From Trebonia sp050013875 (lineage in GTDB: Bacteria; Actinomycetota; Actinomycetes; Streptosporangiales; Streptosporangiaceae), in NCBI GenBank assembly GCA_050013875.1, contig JBEKEK010000003.1, forward strand, positions 1-64,000: DNA of 64,000 nt, read 5' to 3'. A model generated the notes under the pieces. That model worked only from the letters and a program-made list of their open reading frames with translations. It did not search any database and had not been told where the DNA came from. A program made the position numbers and the translations under genes. Shown here piece by piece: positions 36,273 through 44,059 of the stretch; within the stretch, counting starts at the first letter, position 1; every line of letters starts with the position of its first letter.

Positions 36273-36287
36273 TATGCTGGTGGCATA
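36273..36287. promoter_or_regulatory. Inverted repeat upstream of the CDF gene
   Basis: TATGC-TGGTG-GCATA is a perfect 5-5-5 inverted repeat 19 bp before the GTG start of the metal exporter. ArsR/SmtB-type sensors bind sites of this general sort, but no such gene is adjacent. Confidence 0.5.
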
Positions 36288-36305
36288 CTGCGACTGGCGG
36301 TACAA

Positions 36306-37469
36306 GTGAGCGGATCGGTACAGACGACGGAACATCAGCACCAAGACCAAGGTCACGCGCACGGCCCCTCCCCCGACGCCGACTTGCGGTGGCTGGCGGC
36401 GGCCGGTGCGCTCATCGTGGCGTTCATGATCGGCGAGGTGGCGGCGGGGCTCGTCGCGCACTCGCTGGCGTTGCTCTCCGATGCCGCGCACATGCTCACC
36501 GACGCGGCCGCCATCGGGCTCGCGATCGTCACCGCCAAGATCGCGGGGCGGCCGGCCCGCGGCGGCTACACCTATGGACTCCGCCGCCTGGAGATCCTCT
36601 CCGCCCAGGCCAACGGCATCACGCTGGTGCTGCTGGCGGCCTGGCTGGCCTACGAGGCGATCCGCAGGCTGATCACGCCCCACCCGGTGGCCGGCGCCCT
36701 GATGCTCACGGTCGCGCTGGTCGGGGTCGGTGTCAACCTGGCGGCGAGTTGGCTGCTGGCCCGGGCCAACGGGGCAAGCGCCCGGCGCAGCCTCAACATG
36801 GAGGGCGCGGTCGCGCATGTGCTCACCGACCTGTACGCCTTCGCCGCGACCGCAATCGCCGCGATCATCATCCTGGCGACCGGGTTCGCCCGCGCCGACG
36901 CTATCGCCACCCTTGTTGTGGTCGTCCTGATGCTGCGGGCAGGCAGCGAGCTGATCCGTGAGTCGGGGCGCATCTTCCTTGAGGCAGCTCCGGCCGACAT
37001 CGATCCCGCGGCGCTCGGCGCGGCGATGGCCGTCAGGCCGCACGTGGCCGAGGTTCACGACCTGCACATCTGGGAAATCACCACCGGCATGCCCGCCGCC
37101 TCGGCGCACGTGCTTGTCGAACCCCACCAGGACTGCCACGCGGTCCGCGCCGACCTGGAGGCCCTGCTCGCCCGTGAGCACGGCATCACCCACCTGACCC
37201 TGCAGGTCGATCATTGTCCCGAAACCGACGACCTCCCCACACCCTCCTCTCACGACCACGACCACGACCGCGACCACGACCGCCTGTCCGCCGACGATCA
37301 CGACTACCTCACCGGCGACTCCCCGACCCCCGGTCACCTCACCAAGCACAAGGCAACCGACGCCCACCCGGCCACCGACAACGCCGAAGAGAACCACGCC
37401 CCAGGCCCCCCGCACTGCGAGGACTCCCACGGCCCCGCCTACCGCCCCGCCCGCCAGCCCCCTCCCTAA
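36306..37469 (+). CDS. Cation diffusion facilitator metal exporter (ZitB/CzcD-like)
   Basis: A 387-residue CDF protein. Six membrane helices span about residues 28-215, with the zinc-site motifs HSLALLSDAAHMLTDAAA (helix 2) and EGAVAHVLTDLYAF (helix 5). The cytoplasmic MTP-like domain follows (HVAEVHDLHIWEI). Both ends are His-rich: HQHQDQGHAHG at the start and HDHDHDRDHDRLSADDHDY near the end, likely metal-binding. It should export Zn2+ or a similar divalent cation for protons. The tail beyond residue 305 is long and disordered for the family. Start is GTG 36306, with an inverted repeat just upstream. Confidence 0.9.
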   Translation: MSGSVQTTEHQHQDQGHAHGPSPDADLRWLAAAGALIVAFMIGEVAAGLVAHSLALLSDAAHMLTDAAAIGLAIVTAKIAGRPARGGYTYGLRRLEILSAQANGITLVLLAAWLAYEAIRRLITPHPVAGALMLTVALVGVGVNLAASWLLARANGASARRSLNMEGAVAHVLTDLYAFAATAIAAIIILATGFARADAIATLVVVVLMLRAGSELIRESGRIFLEAAPADIDPAALGAAMAVRPHVAEVHDLHIWEITTGMPAASAHVLVEPHQDCHAVRADLEALLAREHGITHLTLQVDHCPETDDLPTPSSHDHDHDRDHDRLSADDHDYLTGDSPTPGHLTKHKATDAHPATDNAEENHAPGPPHCEDSHGPAYRPARQPPP

Positions 37470-37482
37470 CCGGCGCGGGGCC

Positions 37483-37822
37483 GACCTGTCGGCTACGCCA
37501 ATGACCTTCTCGAACCTGTCACCTACGCCAACGACACCAATAGGCGATGACGTTGGCGTAGCTGACATGCCCCGGACCTGTCGGCTACGCCATCGACCCA
37601 CTCGAACCTGTCACCTACGCCGACGACACCAATGAGCGATGACGTTGGCGTAGGTGACAGGTCGCGGCCACGACGCTGGCGTGGATGACAGGTCGCGGCC
37701 ACGACGCTGGCGTAGGTGACAGGTCGCGGCCACGACGCTGGCGTGGATGACTGGTCGCGGCCGCCATGACGCTGGCGTAGCTGACTGGTCGCCGCCACGA
37801 CGCTGGCGTAGCAGAACGAAGA
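37483..37822. repeat. 31-bp tandem array with inverted copies, intergenic
   Basis: The 388-bp gap between two convergent stops is almost entirely repeats of a TGGCGTAGGTGACAGGTC-type core. A unit of about 90 bp occurs twice (from 37483 and from 37574); each can fold into a hairpin, the second with about 20 bp of stem (ACCTGTCACCTACGCCGACG with CGTTGGCGTAGGTGACAGGT). Then come direct units of 31 bp at 37641, 37672, 37703, 37734 (34 bp) and 37768, with a partial sixth at 37799. TAGG and TGGA variants alternate. No spacers and no gene are present. Confidence 0.9.
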
Positions 37823-37857
37823 CTGGGCGGGCGGCTTGGGCCGAGCGCTAGCCCGCG

Positions 37858-39573
37858 CTAGCCCGCGGCGGCGTAGCCGGCTGGCGGGGTGTAGCTGACG
37901 CGCTGGTACAACTGACCGGTGGCCGGCGAGTAGGCGCCGATCTTGACGAAGTTCGCGTTGAACCAGTCGGAGAGCCCCGTCGTCCAGGGGATCCGCCGCC
38001 GGGAGCCCTTCTCCGGGGACAGCCAGACGTAGTCGGCCCGGCTGAACCAGGTCTGCCACTGGGCGACCACGGCCGGCATGTTCTGCGCGCCGCCCTGGAC
38101 GGACACGCCGTCGCTGAGCACCAGCGTTGCGGCGAGCGAGTCGATGATGTCCGGGCAGCCGGGCGGGAGGTTGGTGAACCGGTCAGCGGCGATCTGCAGG
38201 GATACCTCGTCCGAGAAGACGCAGGCGCCCGGCGGGATCTCATGCGCGACATTCTCGGCACCGGAGTGGCGCGTCGGGTATATCTCCCTGATCTGCACCA
38301 CCGCCACCAGCATGATCAGCACCGCGAAGACGCGGACCACCACCAGCGACCAGCGCCGGCGACCCGCCAGGGCGCCGGCCGCGCCGCCAAGGGAGAGCGC
38401 GAGCCACGGTGCGGGGAAGTCCGCGTAGTGGTAGAAGAAGGCCGAGTACCCGACGATCATCAGCGAGGCGACCACCAGGGTGGCGATCGACAGCCACTCC
38501 AGCGGGGTCAGCCGCCGCGACTGCCAGGCGTAGCCGGCCACAAGCGCCCCGGCCAGCACGAGCGCCGCGAGGATGGGCAGCCAGCCAATGCTGTGGGAGT
38601 CGCCGACCCCGGCCGACGCGCCGGCCGCGAACATCGAGTTCCCGCCCGGGTCGAGCCTCAGCTGGCCCGACTGCGTGTAGACGTCGATCAGCCCGGTGAG
38701 GTTGGCCAGCTTGACACCGAACGCCACCGCGCTGCCCTCGCGCGCCGCCTGATCGATGATCGTGGAGCGGAGGAACGTGACCGGCGCGGCGACCAGAAAC
38801 GGCCCGGCGGAGACCCCGAACCCGACCACCAGTCCGATCAGGTAGTCGCGGACCCGGCGGGCTCGGTCGGTCTTGAGCAGCAGGCAGAGGGTCAGCAGCA
38901 CGAAGGCGGGCGCGGCCGCCCAGAACTTGATGGCACCCGCGAAGCCGAGCGCGACCCCGGCCCAGCCCAGCATGGAGGGGCGGGCCAGGTGCCCCCGGCG
39001 GAACGCCAGGTTCATCGCGATCAGGCAGAACAGGTTCATCCACGGCTCGAGCAGCAGCGTGTGCGCCGTGGTGATGTCCGGCGGGTAGACGGCGAGAACG
39101 CCGCAGGCCACGGCGGTCACCACGGCCCCCCGGTAGCGGACCAGGTTGCCCACCAGGGGGATGCAGGCGGTGGACGCCAGGGCGGTGAGCAGCCGGGCCA
39201 GCGCGAGGCCCTTCACCGTGGTGGTCACCTTGGCGATCAGCGCCACCGGCACCATCAGCTCGAGGATCCCCGGCGGCTGGACGTACGCCCAGTTCAGGTA
39301 GGGCAGGTGCCCCTCGGTCAGCCGGATCGCCCCGCCGAGGTAGACGCCATCGTCGTACTCGGTGATGCCGGTCAGGGAGCCTGGCCTGCTCAGCGTGAAG
39401 AGCCGGATGGCCAGCGCCAGCACCGTGGCGAGGAAAATCACCTTGCCCGGGTCGCTCAGCCAGTAGGCGCGCAGCCGCCCTCGGAACCCGTCCCGCTCCG
39501 GTGAGCTCCCGCGCTTCGCCTGCTCCCCAGGAGCGCGGGCGACGTCACCGTGCGTGTGGAGATTCCCGCTCAC
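37858..39573 (-). CDS. GT39-like membrane glycosyltransferase, paralog A
   Basis: A 571-residue polytopic protein of the GT-C type. The first lumenal loop carries the acidic motif TGITEYDDGVYLGGAIRL, and FVQPPGILELM-like and YPPDITTAHTLLLEPWMN segments follow. There are about ten membrane helices and a soluble C-terminal domain. It probably uses a polyprenyl-phosphate sugar donor outside the membrane. It is strikingly similar to the plus-strand gene at 47562-49388: long identical stretches in the first loop, the DITTAHTL-LEPWMN region and AYSAFFYHYADF, so the two arose by duplication. The two copies bracket the selenocysteine locus in opposite orientation. Confidence 0.82.
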   Translation of the reverse strand: MSGNLHTHGDVARAPGEQAKRGSSPERDGFRGRLRAYWLSDPGKVIFLATVLALAIRLFTLSRPGSLTGITEYDDGVYLGGAIRLTEGHLPYLNWAYVQPPGILELMVPVALIAKVTTTVKGLALARLLTALASTACIPLVGNLVRYRGAVVTAVACGVLAVYPPDITTAHTLLLEPWMNLFCLIAMNLAFRRGHLARPSMLGWAGVALGFAGAIKFWAAAPAFVLLTLCLLLKTDRARRVRDYLIGLVVGFGVSAGPFLVAAPVTFLRSTIIDQAAREGSAVAFGVKLANLTGLIDVYTQSGQLRLDPGGNSMFAAGASAGVGDSHSIGWLPILAALVLAGALVAGYAWQSRRLTPLEWLSIATLVVASLMIVGYSAFFYHYADFPAPWLALSLGGAAGALAGRRRWSLVVVRVFAVLIMLVAVVQIREIYPTRHSGAENVAHEIPPGACVFSDEVSLQIAADRFTNLPPGCPDIIDSLAATLVLSDGVSVQGGAQNMPAVVAQWQTWFSRADYVWLSPEKGSRRRIPWTTGLSDWFNANFVKIGAYSPATGQLYQRVSYTPPAGYAAAG

Positions 39574-39751
39574 GGGCGGAGACTAGCAGGCATTAGGGCT
39601 GCTCCGGACGACTTTGAGGACAGTTTGCGGCATTACGCGAGTCTCGGGCTTAGCCACCTAGTTCACAGCAATGGTAAGACCTGCGTCTCAAAGGTACGGA
39701 ATCAGGGGAGGCCCAGGCGGGCTGAATCCCAAGAAACATAAGGGAAGCGGA

Positions 39752-40030
39752 TCAGACGCCACGAAATTCCGGCGACCTGCGCAACGCGTCGGCGACCGCG
39801 CGCGATGTCCCCAGGCTGACGAGCGGCACCCCGGCGCCGCGGACCCGGAAGACGGTCGCGCCGGGGGCGTGGCCGATCCGCACCACGGCCGCGCTCAGCG
39901 GCGAGCGCCGGACGATGACCCCGCCGCCATCGGCGGCGACCTCGAACTCCACGCCGAGCCGTCGGCTCAGCACGCCCGCCAGCTCCGCGGCCGTGACGCC
40001 CTTGCGCGGTACCCGAACCTGCCCCACCAT
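39752..40030 (-). CDS. Small protein of unknown function
   Basis: A 92-residue protein with alternating helix (TAAELAGVLSRRLGV) and strand segments (FEVAADGGGVIVRR, VVRIGHAPGATVFRVRG). No family recognised. GGGGAGG lies just before the start; GTG 40027 has better spacing than ATG 40030. It sits 33 bp downstream of the GH13 gene on the same strand and may be in its transcript. The 39574-39751 stretch after it holds no gene. Confidence 0.55.
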   Translation of the reverse strand: MVGQVRVPRKGVTAAELAGVLSRRLGVEFEVAADGGGVIVRRSPLSAAVVRIGHAPGATVFRVRGAGVPLVSLGTSRAVADALRRSPEFRGV

Positions 40031-40063
40031 GGCCTCCCCGCTCGCAATTTGATCGAACGAAGA

Positions 40064-41677
40064 TTACCCGTCTCGCCTGGACATTAGCTGTAAGTTCGCT
40101 AGCCAGACGGCCGTGTTGGGCGGAAGCGTTCCGTCCGCTTCCAGCTCGCCGCTCGCCACCAGCACCTCCGTGTGCGGCGGGAGCGGGACGGGCGTTGCGC
40201 CGAGGTTGGCCGCGAACACGAAACCCGGTCCGCGGGCGAAGAACAGCGCGTCGTCCGGTGCGTCGAGCCAGCGCATCGAGATGCTGCCGTCGGCCCCGGT
40301 GCCGAGCGCGGGGTGGCCGCGGCGGATCCGCAGCGCGGTGGCGTAGAGCGACAGAAAGGAGTCCTGGTCGCCGGTCTGGGCGGCCACGCTGTACTCGCCC
40401 CACCACGGTGGCTGCGGAAGCCAGGGCGGGGCCGGGGTGGAATCACGGTCCGTTCGGGAGAATCCGAATGAAAACCCGCCCGCTGACCACGGCAGCGGGA
40501 CGCGGCAGCCGTCCCGGCCGGCTACCTTCCCCCCGGTCCGGCGGAAGGTCGGGTCCTGCCGGGCGGCGTCGGGGATGTCGTCGACCTCGGGGAGGCCGAG
40601 CTCCTCGCCCTGATAGATGTAGGCCGAGCCGGGCAGTGCCAGCAGCAGCAACGCGGCCGCGCGGGCGGCGGCGGGACCCCAGCGGGTGACCGGGCGGACA
40701 ACGTCATGGTTGCCGAGCACCCAGGGGGCGCGCGATCCGTCGGTGAAGGCGTGCGTGTCGTCGATCGCCGCGCGCAGCGCTGGCGCCGACCATTTCGCCT
40801 TGACCAGCTCGAAGTTGAACACCTGAGGCAGCTCGCCGGGCGCCAGGTAGGGCGCGAGCGTGGTCGGCGACTCCGCCCAGACCTCACCGACCGCGGTGCG
40901 CGCGCCGGGGAAGCCCTCGCGTGGGTAGCTGTCGAGGATCGCGCGCCAGTCACGGTAGACCCCGTGCACCTCCGGGCGGTGATAGTAGGCCGAGGGGCGG
41001 TTGGTCAGCGTCGGGTCGGCCACGTCGGCCAGGTCCGGGTCCTTGAACAGGCCGTGGGCGACGTCCACCCGGAATCCGGCGATGCCGCGGTCGAGCCAGA
41101 ACCGCAGGATGTCCTCGAACATCGGCCCGACCCGCGGGTCGCGCCAGTTCCAGTCCGGCTGGCTCGTGTCGAACAGATGCAGGTACCACTGGCCGTCAGG
41201 CACCCGCGTCCACGCGCTGCCGCCGAACCGGGAGGGCCAGTTGTTGGGCGGCTCGGCCCCGCCGGCTCCCCGCCCGTCACGGAAAATGAACAGATCGCGC
41301 TCGGGGCTCCCCGGCGGTGCCGCAAGCGCCTGCTTGAAGAGCGGATGATCCCATGAGCAGTGGTTAGGCACTATGTCGACAATGATTCTTATGTCGTGGT
41401 CTTTCGCCACTTCGACCAGCTGATCGAAATCGGCCAGCGTGCCGAAACGCGGGTCCACGTCCATGTAGTCGCTGACGTCATAGCCGCCGTCGTTGAGCGG
41501 CGACGGGTAGAAGGGCGATAGCCAGATCGCGTCCACCCCGAGTGCCGCCAGGTAAGGGAGACGTCCGACCAGGCCGGGCAGGTCACCGTCCCCGTCCCCG
41601 TTGTCGTCGGCGAAGCTGCGCGGGTACACCTGGTACACCACCGCGCCGGCCCACCAGGGATTGTCGTCTGCGCCCAC
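40064..41677 (-). CDS. GH13 alpha-glucosidase (oligo-1,6-glucosidase-like)
   Basis: A 537-residue alpha-amylase-family enzyme. Conserved regions appear in order: VVYQVYPRSFAD, DIVPNHCS (region I), GFRVDVAHG (region II, nucleophile Asp), VGEVWAE (region III, acid Glu) and VLGNHDVVRP (region IV). This is the pattern of cytoplasmic alpha-glucosidases or trehalose-6-phosphate hydrolases acting on short oligosaccharides; there is no signal peptide. GTG 41677 is chosen because GGAAGGGA lies 8-10 nt upstream; the open frame continues across the tRNA-Sec gene and must be wrong. It diverges from selC. Confidence 0.9.
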   Translation of the reverse strand: MGADDNPWWAGAVVYQVYPRSFADDNGDGDGDLPGLVGRLPYLAALGVDAIWLSPFYPSPLNDGGYDVSDYMDVDPRFGTLADFDQLVEVAKDHDIRIIVDIVPNHCSWDHPLFKQALAAPPGSPERDLFIFRDGRGAGGAEPPNNWPSRFGGSAWTRVPDGQWYLHLFDTSQPDWNWRDPRVGPMFEDILRFWLDRGIAGFRVDVAHGLFKDPDLADVADPTLTNRPSAYYHRPEVHGVYRDWRAILDSYPREGFPGARTAVGEVWAESPTTLAPYLAPGELPQVFNFELVKAKWSAPALRAAIDDTHAFTDGSRAPWVLGNHDVVRPVTRWGPAAARAAALLLLALPGSAYIYQGEELGLPEVDDIPDAARQDPTFRRTGGKVAGRDGCRVPLPWSAGGFSFGFSRTDRDSTPAPPWLPQPPWWGEYSVAAQTGDQDSFLSLYATALRIRRGHPALGTGADGSISMRWLDAPDDALFFARGPGFVFAANLGATPVPLPPHTEVLVASGELEADGTLPPNTAVWLANLQLMSRRDG

Positions 41678-41743
41678 TCGCTGTCCCTTCCACTGTTGAC
41701 TTGATCGTTCCCTCGCGCGCGGTGAATCAGTACAGTCGTGCGC

Positions 41744-41839
41744 GGAGGCGTCTGGGTTCCTGGTGGTCCCCCTGGTCTTCAAAACCAGTGAGCGGCGTGC
41801 CGCGTCGCTGGCGGGTTCGATTCCCGTCCGCCTCCGCCA
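41744..41839 (+). tRNA. selC: tRNA-Sec (anticodon TCA)
   Basis: A 96-nt tRNA including an encoded CCA. Acceptor strand GGAGGCG (41744-41750) pairs with CGCCTCC (41829-41835), discriminator G, then CCA. The anticodon arm is CTGGT / CTTCAAA / ACCAG with anticodon TCA at 41779-41781. A long variable arm spans about 41789-41809, and the T arm is GCGGG TTCGATT CCCGT. The eighth acceptor pair, characteristic of bacterial tRNA-Sec, would be U-C here. It reads UGA as selenocysteine with SelA and SelB, both encoded a few kb away. Confidence 0.96.
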
Positions 41840-41955
41840 CCACTCTCCGCGCATCCCGCCACCTGACGGTACTCGACCGCCACGGTGCGGCGCCCCCTCC
41901 CCCGCCTCGATGGGAACGTCCGGCCCGGCCGGCAAGGCGGATGGCCCGTACCGCC

Positions 41956-41992
41956 TCGCTTGCGGGTTCCATTCCCGTCCGCCTCCGCTACC
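41956..41992 (+). repeat. Displaced 3' piece of tRNA-Sec
   Basis: These 37 bp match the 3' end of the tRNA-Sec gene (41805-41841) at 34 positions, from the end of the variable arm through the T arm, acceptor strand and CCA region. The offset is exactly 151 bp. There is no anticodon arm, so it is not a second tRNA. It resembles an att-type duplication or a partial tandem duplication. Confidence 0.85.
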
Positions 41993-42072
41993 CCTATTTG
42001 CGCAGCGCAAGCGCTACTCGCACAGACGTCGCATTATTTCTTTTCATCACTTCCGGAACGTAGGCTGGGCAG

Positions 42073-43062
42073 ATGCTTACTGACGCGTACGGGCGGGTGG
42101 CCACGGACTTGCGGGTCTCGCTGACCGACCGCTGCAACCTCCGATGCGCGTACTGCATGCCACCGGAGGGCCTCGACTGGCTGCCGGCGCCCGAGGTGCT
42201 GACCAGCGATGAGATCGTCAGGCTGGTAACCATCGGCGTCGAAATGCTGGGCATCCGCGAGGTCAGGTTCACCGGCGGCGAGCCGCTGCTGCGCCGGGAA
42301 CTGGCCGACATCATCGCCCGCACCGCCGCGCTCGAGCCGCGCCCTGACATCTCGCTGACCACCAACGGCATCGGTCTGGACAAGCGGGCCACGTCCCTGA
42401 AGGCGGCCGGCCTTGACCGGATCAACGTCTCGCTCGACACGCTCCGCCCCGAGGTGTTCAGGAAGCTGACCCACCGCGACCGGCTCTCCGACGTGCTGGC
42501 CGGGCTGGCCGCCGCCGCGTCCGCCGGGCTGACGCCGGTGAAGGTCAACGCGGTGGTGATGCGCGATCTGAACGAGGACGAACCGGCCGAACTGCTCGCC
42601 TACTGCCTGGAGCACGGGTACGAGCTGCGCTTCATCGAGCAGATGCCGCTCGACGCCCAGCACGGCTGGAAAAGGACAGAGATGGTCACCGCGGGCGAGG
42701 TTCTCGACTCGCTTTCCGCCGCGTTCGAGCTATCACCCGATACCGAACGGTCCCGTGGCGCTGCGCCAGCCGAGACATTCCTCGTCAACGGCGGGCCGGC
42801 CAGGGTCGGGGTAATCTCCTCGGTCACCCAGCCGTTCTGCGGCGCCTGCGACCGGGTACGGCTCACCGCCGACGGGCAGATCCGCAACTGCCTGTTCGCC
42901 CGGTCGGAGAGCGACCTGCGGGCGGCGCTGAGGACCGGGGCAACGGACGAGGAGATCGCCGGCCGCTGGCGGGTGGCGGTCGGGTCGAAGCTGCCCGGGC
43001 ATGGAATCAACGACCCGAGCTTCCTCCAGCCTGACCGGCCGATGTCCGCCATCGGCGGCTAG
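42073..43062 (+). CDS. moaA: GTP 3',8-cyclase MoaA
   Basis: A radical-SAM enzyme of 329 residues that catalyses the first step of molybdenum cofactor synthesis with MoaC. The N-terminal cluster motif is CNLRCAYC (Cys21, Cys25, Cys28). The SAM-binding region is FTGGEPLLR, the C-terminal cluster motif CGACDRVRLTADGQIRNCLF supplies the second 4Fe-4S site, and the protein ends SAIGG with the catalytic double glycine. Length is normal. It lies between selC and selB; this fits a need for molybdenum selenoenzymes such as formate dehydrogenase, but none is seen here. The start ATG 42073 has only a weak ribosome site. Confidence 0.95.
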   Translation: MLTDAYGRVATDLRVSLTDRCNLRCAYCMPPEGLDWLPAPEVLTSDEIVRLVTIGVEMLGIREVRFTGGEPLLRRELADIIARTAALEPRPDISLTTNGIGLDKRATSLKAAGLDRINVSLDTLRPEVFRKLTHRDRLSDVLAGLAAAASAGLTPVKVNAVVMRDLNEDEPAELLAYCLEHGYELRFIEQMPLDAQHGWKRTEMVTAGEVLDSLSAAFELSPDTERSRGAAPAETFLVNGGPARVGVISSVTQPFCGACDRVRLTADGQIRNCLFARSESDLRAALRTGATDEEIAGRWRVAVGSKLPGHGINDPSFLQPDRPMSAIGG

Positions 43063-43078
43063 GGCGCCCGGGCCGGTT

Positions 43079-43909
43079 CTACAGGCCGAGCTGGGTGCCG
43101 TCGATGGACTCGGCGTCCGACGGCGCGGTGATTTCCAGGGGCACGCTGTATACGGTGAAGGTGATCACGCCGCCGCTTGACGTCGGATCGGTCAGCTTGG
43201 CCAGCACCGGGGTGGCTGCGTTGGTGATGTAGAGGGAGCCTGGCTGGCCTGTCTGGGTGACCACGTAGGCGCTGTGGCCCTGATAGGTCGTCGGGGTGGC
43301 CACGTACGAGGTGCCCGTGGGCGTCTTGAATTGGCCGAACAGCCCGCTGAAGCTGCAGATTTTCGCGAGGTCGGCGAAGTTCGAATTGTCCGCGGGTACC
43401 TTGATGTACTTGTCGCCTATCAAGGCAAGCGCCGCCTTGCTGATGTGCAGGCTCGTGTAGTAGGCGTCCGACGGCTTCAGCCAGACGTAGCCGCCGGTCT
43501 CGATCAGCTGGAACGTCTGCGCCTTAGACTGCGCGATCGTGCCGCGGCAGCCGGCCCGCTGCACCAGCGTGAGGCCGAAGGAGATCTTTTGGCTGCCGCT
43601 GCCGCTGCCACTGCCACTGGACAGGCCGGTGGCGACCACCGTCAGGCTCGGCGCCGCCTTGGTGTTGGCGATGGCCCTGGTGATGAGCGCGGTCGCGGCC
43701 GCCCCGGTGACCTTCGCGGTGCTGGCCGGCGACGCGCTCGGCGAGGTCGCGGTGCCCGTCGCGGTGCCCGTCGCGGTGCTGGTGGCGGCCGGACTGCTCG
43801 AGCTGCTTGATGACCCGCAGGCCACGGCGGCCGTCGCAAGCGCGGCGGCGATGATGACCGCGGGCACGGTCCTGCCGCCCCTGCGCGCCGTGAACCTGGC
43901 TGACACCAT
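43079..43909 (-). CDS. Putative lipoprotein, function unknown
   Basis: About 276 residues. The signal sequence (RRGGRTVPAVIIAAALATAAVACG) ends in a lipobox VACG, followed by a Ser/Thr/Ala-rich linker. The folded part has alternating strands (VVATGLSS, KISFGLTLV, GGYVWLKPSD) resembling the LppX/LprG-like lipoproteins in layout, without proof of homology. GGGAGG lies 3 nt before ATG 43909 and 6 nt before the next codon, GTG 43906, so either may be the start. It converges on moaA with a 16-bp gap and follows selB on the same strand. Confidence 0.72.
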   Translation of the reverse strand: MVSARFTARRGGRTVPAVIIAAALATAAVACGSSSSSSSPAATSTATGTATGTATSPSASPASTAKVTGAAATALITRAIANTKAAPSLTVVATGLSSGSGSGSGSQKISFGLTLVQRAGCRGTIAQSKAQTFQLIETGGYVWLKPSDAYYTSLHISKAALALIGDKYIKVPADNSNFADLAKICSFSGLFGQFKTPTGTSYVATPTTYQGHSAYVVTQTGQPGSLYITNAATPVLAKLTDPTSSGGVITFTVYSVPLEITAPSDAESIDGTQLGL

Positions 43910-44059
43910 GAACCTCCCGTTCGCCATGGCAATACCCACTGCCAGGCAATTTATACAGTCAGTAACCGTCCCCGGGGCCGGACGCCGTGCCGCCGGGTGA
44001 CAGCCAACCGGCGGATTACCGAACCGGCGGGTTACGGTCGGCCAGTTCGCGGCTGGCGG

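Noticed and set aside
36249..37601. 450-residue minus-strand protein antisense to the CDF gene
   Set aside because: Its composition (Val/Gly/Arg-rich, His/Asp runs) is a codon shadow of the CDF gene, which has clear motifs on the other strand.
37641..37822. CRISPR array
   Set aside because: The 31-bp units follow each other directly without spacers, and no cas genes are near.
41938..41992. Second tRNA gene
   Set aside because: Only the 3' third is present; no anticodon arm or 5' acceptor strand can be found.
41678..42010. Upstream extension of the GH13 gene
   Set aside because: It would translate antisense through the tRNA-Sec gene and the displaced tRNA piece; GTG 41677 has a ribosome site.
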